A stretch of 64,000 nt of DNA from Helichrysum umbraculigerum (taxonomy: Eukaryota > Streptophyta > Magnoliopsida > Asterales > Asteraceae): contig CATIUR010000001.1 of NCBI GenBank assembly GCA_949592205.1, positions 239,896,750 through 239,960,749 of the forward strand, given 5' to 3'. A program made the translations under genes and the position numbers. How positions within the stretch are numbered: the first letter of the stretch is position 1; each line of letters opens with the position of its first letter. Shown here in pieces: positions 37,271 through 49,962 of this stretch. The notes beneath the pieces were generated by a model. It made no database searches. It saw only the letters and a list, made by a program, of their open reading frames with translations, and was not told where the DNA came from.

Positions 37271-38242
37271 TTAATCGGAGTTGATAAGATGAATTTTGCG
37301 TCTTTTTGGGCAGTCTTTCTTGTAATGACCAGGTTCCTTACATTTGAAGCATATCCTTCGAGAGTCGGGATTGGCGGGAACTCTGCAGTCCCGGATTACG
37401 TGTCCATATCGTTGGCATCTTTCGCAGGGTAATCCGCAAATTCCGTCATGATGACGTTTGCAGCCGTGACAAAATGGTTTGTTACCCGCATAGCCTTGTC
37501 GGTCGTTGGGTTCAGCAGCGTAGGACCTCAAGGGTTCAGGTTGATTTGTTGGATTTTGGCTAGAGCTGGAACTTACATTCCCTTTTTCTTGATTGTTTTC
37601 TGTCGCAGGTGGTCCGCGTCGAACCATCTGTGCCATGAGTCTGTGGGCCATGCGAATAGCCTCTTCAATAGTAGTGGGTTTAAAGGCGGTGACCATTCCC
37701 TCAATTAGTAACGGGAGTCCACCAATGTACCTCCCGATTCGTTTGTTTTCAAGGTTTACTATGTTTGGACAAAGGGATGCTAGTTGTTGGAAGCGATTGG
37801 TATATGTTTCGATGTCGTTGTCTTTTACGGTGAGATACCAAAGTTCGTCCTCAAGTTTGTGAAGTACTTCGATGGGGCAATACTTGTCCTTCATGATTTG
37901 TTTCAGGTCTTCCCACGGAAGTTCGTGAGCAGTGTCGATTCCTATATTTCGGGCGTGAAAATTCCACCAGGTAGAGGCATCATCCTGTAGGGTGGATGTG
38001 GCATACATGACTTTGCAGTCGTCGGGGCAGTTGCACATGTGGAAAATAGATTCCATTCTCTCGAACCATTGAATTAATCCAACAGCTCCTTCAGTCCCGA
38101 CGAAGTTTGGGGGTTCGCATCTCAGGAAATCCCTAAAAGTGCAAGGCTTTACTTGGTTCTGAGCAGCTAGGGTTGCAGTCACTGCTTGATTAATGATTTG
38201 ATCTTGCTCAGCTCGAGTGAAAATTGGTCGTTTAGGAGGCAT
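37271..38242 (-). CDS. Gag polyprotein of the TR-GAG element
   Basis: An intact frame of 323 aa from MPPKRPIF at 38242; an in-frame ATG nine codons upstream is possible. MPPKRP is chosen because the chromovirus gag at 50400 starts MPPRRQ. The capsid part carries GTEGAVGLIQWFERMES and STWWNFHAR, and is clearly related to the chromovirus Gag. The C-terminus has a Cys/His-rich region and two CCHC knuckles, CERCQRYGHVIRDC and CFKCKEPGHYKKDC, for RNA binding. It ends soon after the second knuckle (KIHLINSD) with no protease. Gag assembles the particle and packages RNA. An undamaged gag in a non-autonomous element suggests selection for supplying or recognising particles. Confidence 0.93.
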   Translation of the reverse strand: MPPKRPIFTRAEQDQIINQAVTATLAAQNQVKPCTFRDFLRCEPPNFVGTEGAVGLIQWFERMESIFHMCNCPDDCKVMYATSTLQDDASTWWNFHARNIGIDTAHELPWEDLKQIMKDKYCPIEVLHKLEDELWYLTVKDNDIETYTNRFQQLASLCPNIVNLENKRIGRYIGGLPLLIEGMVTAFKPTTIEEAIRMAHRLMAQMVRRGPPATENNQEKGNVSSSSSQNPTNQPEPLRSYAAEPNDRQGYAGNKPFCHGCKRHHDGICGLPCERCQRYGHVIRDCRVPANPDSRRICFKCKEPGHYKKDCPKRRKIHLINSD

Positions 38243-39875
38243 GATTCTTGAACAAGAATGAAATGACAAAGTGTGAGATCTTTAATCAAAGATGATGATT
38301 ATTACAATGACATAAGTAGTTAACTTGAGTTGGAATTTATGATACACGGGATCCTACGATCCTTGACGTTGAAGTTTTTGATATTGTAGGTGGCAGGCGC
38401 ATCACTGCCCTTTTGTATTGTTGGTACAACAGTTTAAGTAACCGTTGTTTAGTTTTCTTTAGTTAAGTTATCATGAATCTCATGTTTTTCGAGTGTTGTG
38501 ACCATTTGAGTTGTAGTTTCTAGGTGCGGTCGTACCATGACCGAGTTGTGTTTTCTATGTAGTCAATCCAAGACTATGTTGTTGTGAGTAGTCCAATGGA
38601 CTATATCGTAGTACTAGAATATAGTACGGCCATTCATGCCTGTGTATGTGACAACTACAGTGTCCTCGGTGGTGTTGAAGCAGGGTCCACCAACACAACC
38701 CATGTGTGTGGTGACATCATTCTGTATTTATTGATTAAAGCATTACATGCTTAATTGGTAGTATATACATATATGGTGTACACGTAACTATACAAGTATA
38801 CGTACATAATAAGAATCAAGTGTGACACCTCGTGTCCAGTTAAGTAAGTGTATATGTATATATGTCAGTCGTACATGCAACTATAACAAGTCTACATGCA
38901 TAATTGAAGTAGCACCTAGTGCTATAATGCAGTGCTATCAGCACAGTAATTGAAATACTAATGTTTTGTAATTGTAGTACCAAAGTACCATGAAACGCAG
39001 CACCACGTGCTGTAATGAAGTGCCCGCGGCATTAAAATTGTAGTACCCATGTACTATGAATGTAGCATCAACATGCTACAATTTGTAGTGTTGACCTACT
39101 ATGAGGTCAGCATTAACGTGTCCATATTGTGGTATTAACATACCATGAAATCGTAGCACTACGTGCCATGTGTTGTTTGATTTGTAGCCCCAAGGCCAAA
39201 ATGTGTTTGAAGTTCGAATTTCTCAGTTGTAACATAAAGGCTAAAGTGTGAGTGCCAAGGCACTAAAGTATTGAATTGATTGATCTACATGATCAAGTTG
39301 TGATTCGGGATAATTTTGTTGTGGACTTAGTCAACACTAATCCGATTGTGATCCATATGTTCAAGGTTGAAAAGTTGTCAGTTTGTTTTAAGTTTCATGA
39401 AGGTTTAGCATGTGCGGGTTTCCATTCCCATTGATGACGTTTGTACCTCCTTCCCGAGACTTAGTGATATAGGTGTCGAGTCGCGATGGTGAGGAAGACG
39501 GCGATATGCCTCTTCACGGATTTATGTTGGTACAACGGAATTGATTGTATATATATACTCGATATATATATAGGTATGTAATAGTAGTACACATGTAAGG
39601 CCTATTCATATATACCTACAGTACATATAATAGCCTAGGGTGTCTAGCACATAACAATCAGAGTCAACTACGCATTCCTGTTTCAGTATAACCCCTTTCA
39701 GATCTTACATCATCTTTGCTTAATTGTACATAGTTAGCTACGCTATGTTAAATTAAGTTCGTATGATGTAATCCCTGAACCAGTCATACCTAATGAGGAA
39801 TACTGCCTAACGGTCATACTCTAGGCCCACTAAATGCAACCTAGTTCACTATAACCTTAGGCTCTGATACCAATC
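38243..39875 (-). other. Long leader and primer site of the Gag-only element
   Basis: On the minus strand TGGTATCAGAGCC (39860-39872) is the initiator-Met tRNA primer site. The next 270 bp or so match the chromovirus leader (49947 onward) almost base for base at the start. The remaining 1.2 kb has no counterpart there and includes the serial hairpin region at 38908-39190. No open frame of note. Confidence 0.85.
38908..39190. repeat. Series of short palindromes with co-varying arms in the leader
   Basis: About eleven units of roughly 22-26 bp, many ending in AATG or CATG. Arms pair within each unit but differ between units: TAGCAC/GTGCTA, TAGTAC/GTACTA, TAGCAT/ATGCTA, GGTAT/ATACC, CAGCAC/GTGCTG. 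A related unit (TTAGCACCAAGTGCTAATG) sits in the LTR at about 34684. Confidence 0.8.
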
Positions 39876-40916
39876 TGTGACACCCTCAAATTTCGGTTTG
39901 CGGAAGCTGTCGGGTCGGGTGTCACTAAATCAAATATCACAGCATAAGATACATAATGAACGACTCTAAATGAGACGTTTGAAAATAATTATACCACTCC
40001 CAAAATAGAACGTTTACAACGTTATGAGTTTGACAGTAAATTCCAAATACATAATTTGAAAATACAAAAGTAAATGCAGAGTAGTCCCAATTGTTGAAAA
40101 TATGCGACTCGAGCTAATTAAGCCTTGAAGCAATCCTAATCCTACTGGGCAACCTGAGAACACATGCTAAAACAGGTCAGCTATAAAGCTGGTGAGTTCA
40201 TAGGATGGTTAGTTGAAAACATAAAGTAATAAAACAATTTATGTTTTGTAAAGTTGTTTCCGAAATCAGTGATTTGTGATATGTAATACGTTGAAGTTTG
40301 TAATACCAATGTGTAAAAGTCTAATCGAGGTCTTCCATACTTAACTAGTTGGAATTGTAAGTCTACCATTGAAATTGTTTGTCTAACTTAATGTTCAAAA
40401 TACCCCGATTTGATTGATTGTATTGTTACAAGTTTCTCAGACTTGTTTGTCTTAAATTGATACAAGTTACAACGACTTGTTTGATTGAATACTGATACAA
40501 GTTACAACGACTTGTTTGATTGAATACTGATACAAGTTACAACGACTTGTTTGATTGAATACTGATACAAGTTACAACGACTTGTTTGATTGAATACTGA
40601 TACAAGTTACAACGACTTGTTTGATTGAAGTTGTGCCCACTGCAATACCGTGGCATCGTTTTGTACCCACTTTACCGTGGTATCGTTTGGTGCCAGCTGC
40701 AATACCGCAGCATCGTTTATGAAGTGCTCGAAAGCATAGTTGAAATGTAGAGCTAGCAGTACAACGACATACTAGCTATTGCAAATAAGAGCCGACCGTA
40801 CAACGACGCGTCAGGCTTGAATGTGTGTATGATTGTATGTATACTAATATACATAAATTATATTGAAGTTAGCACCAAGTGCTAATGATAATATATAAAC
40901 ATGTAGATATGTATAT

Positions 40917-40950
<34 letters not shown>

Positions 40951-43004
40951 TTGTCGAATGAGCAAACATAAGTAACAATCATGACACGCATGAAAATAAT
41001 TTATTTTATCTAAATACGTATAAGCAAAATATTTAGATATTATGTAGTACGTTGGTCCTAGGTATGAATACTCATTACCTAGTTGAATTGTATTAGTATG
41101 AAGAATCTATACTAACATATTATGTTATCGTATACTTCTAGCCTAAAGCCTAGCAAGTATATTGAGGTTCTGAATTGTATTGGACATATTAGTTCCTAAA
41201 AGAGAAACTAATCCTGTAAATGTATATATGTCGTCTAGTGTAGGTAGAACTAACCAGTTCTAATGTATATGATAATATTGCCCCGCGACAATATGGCCAA
41301 TGAATAGTAATAACTATATCAAGTTATGTCTAGGTAATTGTTTTCCAACAATCTGATAGTGTACGATTGTGACCTATCTAAGTTAGGTCTTGGTATTGTT
41401 CCAAAACAATGTGTTGGGTGTAATTCCTAAGTATTACACATTTATATTACATACAGTAATTAGATTAATTGTGAATTATAAAGATTTATTAATATAATTC
41501 GAAAACAGTTGTTGAGCATGTGTTTCACCCCAAAAACAGTAAAACAGTTGAAAGAGTGGGGCTATGAAACTCACCTGAGGAGCTAGCGTCCTAATGTAGC
41601 GAGTCGTGTCGATAATAATCTCCTAGTGTCCTAAACACGTGAGATTTCGTATAAGTGAATGGATATTTATATAAATCATCCAAGTTTGTTATTTATTTGG
41701 GTTGTTTGTACTTGACGTGTTTGTTATATATTTACGTTTGAATTTCGTAAAGAAATTGCGTGTCGTTTGTCTCGTATTGAAATTATATTTAGAAAATATA
41801 ATTAAGTGGTTTTCGTATAAAAAATGTATATAAACGTGTCTCGGTTCATATATAAGTTGCGTATACGTTTCCGGATAAGTTTGGTACTTTAAAAATGAGT
41901 TTTTGGCTTAAAAACTGATAATAGCGACACTTCATGCGTCACTGACTGATTTCATGCGTCACTAGGCTAGTGACTCAAAAGATAGGAAATTTCTGACATT
42001 TAGCGACACTTCAGAAGTGTCGCTATAGGGTTAGTGACGCATATAGCGTCACTTCTTAAGTGACGCAGGAGTTTAGTGACGGTATTTAGCGACACTTCAT
42101 TAGTGCCGCTGTCGCTGGTTTGTTGATCTACCCGCCGGGTACCGGCCTTACCCGCCGGGTACCCGGGTCTGGTTCAGCCTGCTCGAGCGATCAACACCCA
42201 AAACTCACGGATCGAACTCAAAATTCACATTTTCGACAATTACTAACTTATATAATGATGATATAATATGAAATAAGTGATATAAACATGAAAATAAAGT
42301 GGAATCGAAGGTTTTCTTACAAATCGAAAATGGGATCCGAAAATGGTGAGGATGATGATGAAATCGGATGGTGATGATGATGTTGCTGCTGATGATGACG
42401 ATGGTGGTGGTGGCGACGTGCGGCGGTGGTGGTGATGATCCGATGGTGGTGGTTAGTTGTTGTTGTTGTATGTTGGTAGAGAAAGAGATAGAGATAAGAG
42501 ATGAAGAAGAAAAGAGAAAGAAAATAAATGGGGGAAAAGGGAGGCCGGCCCTCACTTTTTGTGGGGGTTGGTTTCCCCAATTTGCGGTATAAAATACCCG
42601 TGTTTTCGTACCCGCTCGAAATTTAAAATAATATTTTGTTTTTTATAATTTATTTGGTAGGTTCCGAAATAGTTTCGAAATACTTTTGGAACAAAGTTTT
42701 ATAACTTTATTTCGCGTTGTCCCAACTAAATAGGACACGTTTTTAAACTCAAAACAATGACCTTTTTGAGTATTTAAATATTTTTGTCCGAGTTTATAAT
42801 GTTTATTGAAACTAATAAAATATTAGTTTTGAAATTTTGACACCGAAGTTTGGACACGTTATTTTCGTTATTTGGACCAAATTATTATTATATATATATA
42901 CTTATATATATAATTATTGAATGCTACGGGTTTGGAGCGTATTAAATACGAATGATTTAAAATTTAAATTCGGCGCGCAAATTACTTTTTGACGAGATGT
43001 CACA
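39876..43004 (-). repeat. 5' LTR of the Gag-only element
   Basis: Same length (3129 bp) and structure as the copy at 33691-36819. It includes the five-copy 35-bp repeat at about 40461-40630 and the palindrome cluster at 41922-42167. It ends at the target duplication ATTGT. Confidence 0.95.
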
Positions 43005-43169
43005 ATTGTGAATTTATTATTTATTAAGGGGGTGTTTGGAATGCTTATTTAAGCGTTTATCTGCTTATAGCATATAAGCAAATCCAAACACCATTCTGAA
43101 AACTATTTATCTGCTTATTTGTTAAGGAATAAGTACTTAAACATAAACATATACTTATATACTTATTTT

Positions 43170-43716
43170 TGTAACGCCCCTAAAATTTTGTAAGTTTAAA
43201 TTATATAATATGTTTTATTACCTAAGTTATACGATATAATATACGTTAGGTTTAAACTATTGATGTATAGAATATATTAAATGTGTATTATGTTTTAATG
43301 TGTTTGTATGTTAAAAATAGTTAGTGTGACTAACTAGGTTAAAAAAAGCTTGTGAGAAGGATTATATATGTAAATACGGATACTTGAGGGGAGTAAGGTG
43401 TAAATTGGGTTAATTAAACCCCTACAGCTTTCTAATTCCTTCCACATACTGAAAATAACATACGTATGTGTGTGTGTGTGACGTTTTGGAGAAACAAAGG
43501 GAAAATCAAATTTATTAAGGTTTTGATTGAATTGAAGCTAACAAGTCCTAACTAATAAGTTTTAAGGTATGAACAATCTTTCTCTTTGTTTAATTTCTTG
43601 TTAGGATTAATTGACATAAACCCTAGCCTAGAGAAAGTGTAAGATAAGTTAATAGTTAAGTGTAATTATGTTTCATACATATTATTGAGTTGTTGGTTAA
43701 GCATACTTTGTTAAAG

Positions 43717-43779
<63 letters not shown>

Positions 43780-45440
43780 CATATACATATGGGTATTAAT
43801 GAATTGCTAAATTATGAAGATTATATATAAAGTAATGAAGTTGATTAGTGATTGTTATCAAATACCCATGGTATATGAATTTTATAAAGATAAGATCTGT
43901 GAATTTTGTAAAAGAAGAATACATCACTCATTTGTTTATGAAAATAGTATATAAGATTATATGAAATGTGTTAAGTGCAAAGAGGTGTTAGTAAAATTAA
44001 CACCTACGTTAATGATTAAGAGTTAAGTTGTATTGTGAAAGTAATATGTGCCTATGTGATTAGGTGATCAAGGTTTTCAAGTTAGTGCAAGTGTTTCTAA
44101 AGATCGTAATCAAGGTAAGTATATGGATCATGTGGAAGTAGTGTGATCATGGTCATTATTTTGATGCTAGCTAAGTAATGATCATGGTTTCACTTGTGGA
44201 AGTGGTTAATCATTTATGATTAACATGTGGAAGCTAAGGATCCTTAAGCGTGGAAGTCATGTTTGTTAAGTTTATATCCATTACTTACTAAGCAAATTGC
44301 TTATTGTGTTAAGTTTAAATTTTTTTAGGTGAATTAAGTGGAAGGAGGGACGATTTGGGCAAAAAGCCTGTGGGAAGCTAATGGTGACTTGTTGCTAGTC
44401 AGTAACAAGTGTTTTTCCCTTCTAATCATGTTCGATATCCATATGCACCCCTTATTGTAAAAACTTTGAAGAACTACCTTTTGTCATCTTAAGGCTCACT
44501 CTTGAGTAAAAGTAATGTTTTGCAAATGAAATGGTCAAGTCATGAAGTGAGATTTAATGTTTTGTGAAAGTATGTAAAGTAATATTAGTTACATGTAAAA
44601 AGGGTTCATGATATGTAAATATGTAAGTTATTGTAAAATTATAACATAAAAGTTTTACTTTGACTTTGTTTAGTCAAATGGGTAAGAATTGGTGAAGGTG
44701 AAGTGGTTAAGTGAGTTATAAACCCAAATGGGTCAATTGGTGCCCAAATGGGTCACCAAAAGGTTAAAGGGTCAAATTATATAAAGTTGATATTATGTCA
44801 AGTGTAAAAGTGCAATTAGTCTTCATTTGTATGGTTGATATTAACGTCAAAAGATGAAAGTCTGATTTGGTTTGGTTTAGAATATGTTATGTCAAGGAAA
44901 AGTGTCAAAAAGTGGCCAAAATTGGTTAATGACCCATATTTTGTTAAAACGTAAAATTTAGGAAAGTGTAAATTGGGAAATGTTTATAATTGTATTAGAA
45001 AGGTGCTCTCAAAATTTCATGACCATTGAGTTAACGGTTTGGGAGCTATGATAATTTAAAGTTCGTATTGTGGCAATTAGAATGTGCAGAAATTTAGCTG
45101 GTCTGATGGGCTGCTGTAGAACGAGGGTACCCGGCGGGTAACCCTCTACCCGGCGGGTAACGTGTTACCCAATGGGGTATACGACGGGTAAATGGACCGG
45201 GTAGCTTAAATGAACTTCTGTCACCGAGTCGGGCTTGGGCTTCAATGGTACCCGACTGGTACCAGTGTTACTCGGCGGGTAACTGTGGTCCTCCAGCCAT
45301 TTTTGTTTAGTCTTATAATACATATAATATATAATAATAATATAATAATAACAATAACAATAAAAAAAATAGTAATAAATTACATATTAAATAAATTGTA
45401 ATAGTATAAAAAAAATGTTTTAAAATTTCGGGATGTTTCA
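43170..45440 (+). repeat. Solo LTR of a Ty3/gypsy element
   Basis: It starts TGTAACGCCCC and ends CGGGATGTTTCA, imperfect inverted ends like those of the other LTRs, and is flanked by the 5-bp duplication ATTTT on both sides. It is 2271 bp with no internal domain or second LTR, so it arose by unequal recombination. It contains a long TA tract (43719-43776), GTGGAAG-spaced palindromes (44132-44256) and a TACCCGGCGGGTA palindrome cluster (45126-45285) near its 3' end. Confidence 0.85.
43719..43776. repeat. (TA)n microsatellite in the solo LTR
   Basis: Nearly 30 uninterrupted TA units. Confidence 0.95.
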
Positions 45441-45490
45441 ATTTTTTAAACAGATAAGTACTTATAAATAAGCAATCACAAACACTCTAT

Positions 45491-45747
45491 ACAAACAATA
45501 AAATAAATGAAAATATCAAACACCATTTTGGATTATGTGACGTATTTGATGGTCGCAAATTAAATTACATTGGGTCCAAATGACATATATGCCCTCTCAC
45601 ATACCTAGGGCTCGTTTGGTAGGGAGAAATTTAGAGAAATCTTAAATTATATATAAGAAATACCTAATGACGAAAGCAAAAATATAATTGGCCAATCAAA
45701 ATATTTGATTTTATCAAATTGGCTAAAATTTAGGACACAATGACATC

Positions 45748-45835
<88 letters not shown>

Positions 45836-46913
45836 TAATTTATGATGTCTCACATTAATTACAATTCTTTGTAATTTATGATGTCTCACTTTATCTATAA
45901 TTTTCTATTCGGGCAATAAGGTTATCCTAAGTAATTTTATTAAGTTTAATTATAAAATCAATATCGACATATCGTTGTTAATTAATGAATTTTAATAAGG
46001 TCTTTTACGGTATTACGTGAAACATTATTCTACAGTAACAAGTAACATATTTACTATTAATAAATTCATCGCCGGGAAAAAATCACCCAAAGAGTTAATA
46101 TATTTTTCTTTCCGTTCCAATTTAATTGTCTATTATTTCATTATGGATGTCTCAAATTTATTGTATAATTTTAATTTCTACAAATTAGAAAGTATTTTAA
46201 TTAGGTATGTAATAGTAACTATTGTTTGATACAATAATCAATGTATTTTTGTAAAATTGAATGTAGTGGACAATTAAATTGAGATAGATGAAGTAGTTAA
46301 TATCGAGAGTTTCAAGATATACTAATATCATGTTAATTAAAATTAAAATACGAAATATTTATATTCGGCCAATTATATTGTCTTCTCTATTCTCTATTGT
46401 TTAGATTCGATAATCAAGCAAGTATGCACATGTAAATGGTTTTAGTTTAGAATTAATGTTTAAAAGTTTGAATCACATTATGTCATATTTGGAGTTATAT
46501 ATTATTTTATATTTTATATTACAATTATAACAATATAAATATAAGTATTATATATGCATTGTTGATTGATATAGTGATGAAAATTTATATCTTTTTATGA
46601 TTGGTACTTTCTAACAAATATAGGTATTATTGTAGGGATTGTAGACATATTTTAGTCTTTGTTCTATTGTGGTCTCGAAAGTCATTTTGATGGTGTTTAA
46701 AGATGTTTGATTTAATATTTGTTGTTTTACTTTTACAAAGACCTCCCCAAAGAATTTGAAAAGATGTTCACTAAAAATGTTACTCATTTACAAAATCCAA
46801 CTTATTAATTGTCGATATAAAACCAAATACTAACATGTAATATATAATCATATGCTAATACATGTACATAACTCTTCAATTTAACTTTGAATTAACATTC
46901 AAGAAGAAAGTTT
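45491..46913. other. AT-rich intergenic stretch with ATA microsatellite
   Basis: An (AAT)n run of nearly 30 units occupies about 45752-45834. GGGCTCGTTTGGTAGGGAG at about 45608 looks like one end of a MITE, but no partner was found. Small frames here are AT-driven; no gene is visible. Confidence 0.5.
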
Positions 46914-47453
46914 TGTAACACCCCGAATTTCTGGAAATTAATATCGTACACGGATATATTTTTATTATGAAATATTATTATGTAGATAACGAGATATATT
47001 GAAAAACGTAAACGGTTTTATCAGTTCCAGACTGTACGAAATAAAAGGGAATAGAATTAAACAGATAAATACACATATGTACGTGGAGCTGTAGGATTAT
47101 TTCATTTTATTCCATATGTTCCCAGAGACAAGAAGAAAACACATGAGAAATCATGGAACATCAAATTAGGTTAAATTCTTCATCCCAATCCTTGATTCAA
47201 GCTTTACAAACTCGAATTCATCATCCTTAGTTCATCTCTAAACTTATGTAAGTTGAATTTCTTTATGTTTTAAAACCTAGGTTTTGGGTTTTTTGGGGGT
47301 TTTGATGGATTGATGGTTTTAATACGAAATTGAGGTTAAGAAATGATTGAATTGATATTAGATAGTGTTATTATGATTGTTGGTAATTATATAACAAGTA
47401 GAAAGTGATGAATTTATGATTTATGTTAATGGGTAATTCTAGGGGTTATGTTA

Positions 47454-49946
47454 TGTGACAACCGTCAATTTAGGACTATAATTTAGTGCCTAATCAAGTT
47501 TAATACATGTAATTAGTTCTGTGTTAGGCTAATTAATGTATCAATTATTATATATATTGTTGAATATATATCTACAATTATGCGAATTGTTTAAATCGTA
47601 CGAGTTTCAAATCGAATGAATTTCGATACAATAAATACGGACGTTGGTGAACAATTTTATTAAGTAATACAAATATTATTTAATAACGCAATTTTACTTA
47701 GAATATTAATTATCATGATATTTCGTATCCAAGTTTTATTACACAATTAATATAAACGCGAATCAAATGTAACTTCGCAAACAAAACGAAACAAAACACC
47801 TTTTATAACATAGATCCTAAATATTTAGTAAAATACTTCAACAAAAATACTGAATAATTATTTGCCTTTTAAAACGTATATTGAAACATATAAAATAATT
47901 ATTTAACGTTTGTACGACGGAGAAAACGAACACCGCACGGAGCACGGAGGCGCAGACTGTGAGTTTGAACTCCCACCAAAATCACCTCCTTTTTCTCTTT
48001 TTCTTTCATTTCTCATTTACTTTCTCTCTCTCCTCTCTTAATTTCTCTCTAATTTACAAATCACCACATCATCACAAATTCACAAAATAAACACGTTAAA
48101 CGACCTCGAATCTTCAAGCCCCTTTGGAAATAAACGACCACCTCGCGACGATCTACAATCCTACCTTTCCGGAATTTCATTTCGGCGATTTGTAAGTTTC
48201 CGACACAACTCCGAAAACTCTCGTTTTTAAGTTTTATAACTTGCTAGTTGTTTGTATAACCTTGTAATGTCCTAAAATGGGTTGGGTAAAAATATTATGC
48301 CGATCGATGGCCGGAAAACGCGTTTTTGGAGTTGAAACTCCGATCAGACCCCGTACGTCGCATTTGGCCTGGAGCAAATGCGACGCAGCGACCTACGTCG
48401 CACTATATCCCCAACGTCGCATATAGCGACGCAGCGACCTACGTCGCACTATATCCCCAACGTCGCATATAGCGGCGCAGCGACCTACGTCGCACTATAT
48501 CCCCAACGTCGCATATAGCGACGCAGCGACCTACGTCGCACTATAACCCCAACGTCGCACTTAGCGACGCAGACCCTTACGTCGCAGAAATCAACTACGT
48601 CGCCTATAGCGACGTCACGTACAACGTCGCATTAAATTGCGAAAGTCGCACATAGCGACGTCATGCCCAACGTCGCAGTCCGGATCTGCGACGTAGCACC
48701 CTACGTCGCATAAAACAGAATCTTCAAACCTCAAAATTTTGAAGTCAAAGTTACTGTTCAAAAAAAGTCAAATTTACTGTAGCAGTACTGTAGCAGTACT
48801 GTAGCAAAGTCAACATTTTAGAATTATTATTATTTCAACTAAATCACCAACGGGCCGTACACATTTTCAAATACACAATTGAATCAACTAAGTCATAGTA
48901 ACTTAGATAATTCAATCAAACAAGTCGTTGTAACTTGTATCAACTTATTCCAAACAAGTCGTAGTAACTTGTAACAAAACAATCAACCAAATCGGGGTAA
49001 TTTGGACATCAAGTTAAGCAAACAATTTCAATGGTAGTCTTTCGAGATACCGGTACAATTAATGACAATTTAAGTGTCGTGGACACATTCAGGTTTCAAG
49101 CCTTTGGACACCAACTCACAGCTAATTACTTCAAGTTTATTAAGTTAAACACTTCAAGAACCAGGTGAGTTTCATAGCCCCATTTTCACTGCTTTACAAC
49201 TAGGGGTGTGATATTACTACTCGATTTTGTTTTACAAGTAGAACGCAAGTGCCAAACTTCAAATACTACATGAGTTTCAAGCTAATCAATTTAAAGTCCT
49301 CCATAAGCATAGTCTCTAGTATTTTATAGCGTGAATGTTAGTATATGATATCATATGGGATTGACAATCCTCATCCGGGTTAGCACGCACTAACCGGTCA
49401 AACGGATGTATTAGCATTTGGGAAGACGAGTGTGGATTAGACACTCGTAGGAGGCATTTCAAGTTAGGTTTCCTTAAGTGGGCCTGACAAATCAAGTTAA
49501 GCTCAGAATATGTGCTCATGGACAGTATAACTTTTATTTTGCTTAATTGCATTTTAAATTCAATATAAATCTTGCGGTTCTGACAACTGTACATTGACAT
49601 ACAAACCTGTGAGCTCACCAGCGTTTTCGCTGACCCATTTTAGTATTTATCACAGGTACCCAGCAGTAGTTTGGCTGCACAAGCAGGAATTATTAGCTCG
49701 AGTCAGCATACATACAACTAGAGATTGGACTGCATTATTATATTTTGTAAAAGTAATTATGCTATGTAATCTCTCAAATTTCGGGAATCGAGCTAATGTA
49801 ACTATATTTTGATGTAAACATTTACTTTATCTATACAAGTTTAAAACGACGCATATAGTGGTCGTTCATTATATCTTGTGCTTTGTATATTGATTAGTGA
49901 CACCCAAATCAAGCTTCCGCAAATCATTAAATTTGGGGGTGTCACA
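47454..49946 (+). repeat. 5' LTR of the chromovirus
   Basis: Runs TGTGACAACC to GGGGTGTCACA. A CT-rich leader-like stretch and a TTTGTAAGT donor-like site (about 48189-48197) precede a palindromic tandem array (48351-48710). After that come CTAAGT/ACTTAG and ACAAGT/ACTTGT hairpin units (48888-48975), related to those in the Gag-only LTR. Confidence 0.95.
48351..48710. repeat. GCGACG/CGTCGC palindromic tandem array in the LTR
   Basis: Four copies of a 46-bp unit start at 48391, 48437, 48483 and 48529, built from CTACGTCGC, AACGTCGC and TAGCGACG. They are preceded by a GTCGCATTTG/CAAATGCGAC hairpin and followed by looser copies to about 48710. The same array recurs at 55769-56128 in the 3' LTR. 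It is by far the most CpG-rich part of the LTR. Confidence 0.95.
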
Positions 49947-49949
49947 GAT

Positions 49950-49962
49950 TGGTATCAAAGCC
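49950..49962 (+). other. Primer binding site of the chromovirus
   Basis: TGGTATCAAAGCC, three bases after the 5' LTR. It matches initiator-Met tRNA except for A where the other elements in this window have G (TGGTATCAGAGCC). Confidence 0.85.

Larger units (their letters stand above)
33691..43004 (-). mobile_element. Complete Gag-only LTR retrotransposon (TR-GAG type)
   Basis: Two 3129-bp LTRs (33691-36819 and 39876-43004) enclose 3.06 kb of internal sequence. The 5-bp target duplication ATTGT (33686-33690 and 43005-43009) is intact. On the minus strand the order is 5' LTR, primer site, long leader, gag, polypurine tract, 3' LTR. No protease, reverse transcriptase, RNase H or integrase is present. 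The LTRs differ at only a handful of positions by eye (for example CTGCTGGG versus CTACTGGG, CAGTTGC versus CAGCTGC, a 3-bp CAA indel and TA-repeat length), so insertion was recent. Non-autonomous plant elements of this design are known as TR-GAG elements. It must borrow pol in trans; the chromovirus at 47454 is a good candidate family. Confidence 0.95.
43028..45490. mobile_element. Small hAT-like MITE split by a solo LTR
   Basis: The left part (43028-43169) begins GGGGGTGTTTGG.ATGCTTATTTA. The right part (45441-45490) ends with the inverted counterpart (TAAATAAGCAAT..CAAACACT). They are one short element of about 190 bp interrupted by the LTR at 43170-45440. GGGTGTTTGG ends are common in hAT/Harbinger-type plant MITEs. 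The MITE's own target duplication was not resolved. Confidence 0.65.

Noticed and set aside
39860..39872. tRNA-like match at the primer sites
   Set aside because: Only the 3'-end complement of a tRNA is present, as expected for a retrotransposon primer site; no tRNA gene fold.
49316..49812. Two identical pairs of small frames (49316-49618, 49594-49812 and 56734-57036, 57012-57230)
   Set aside because: They are the two LTR copies of the chromovirus; no domain, no start context, and identity is explained by the recent insertion.
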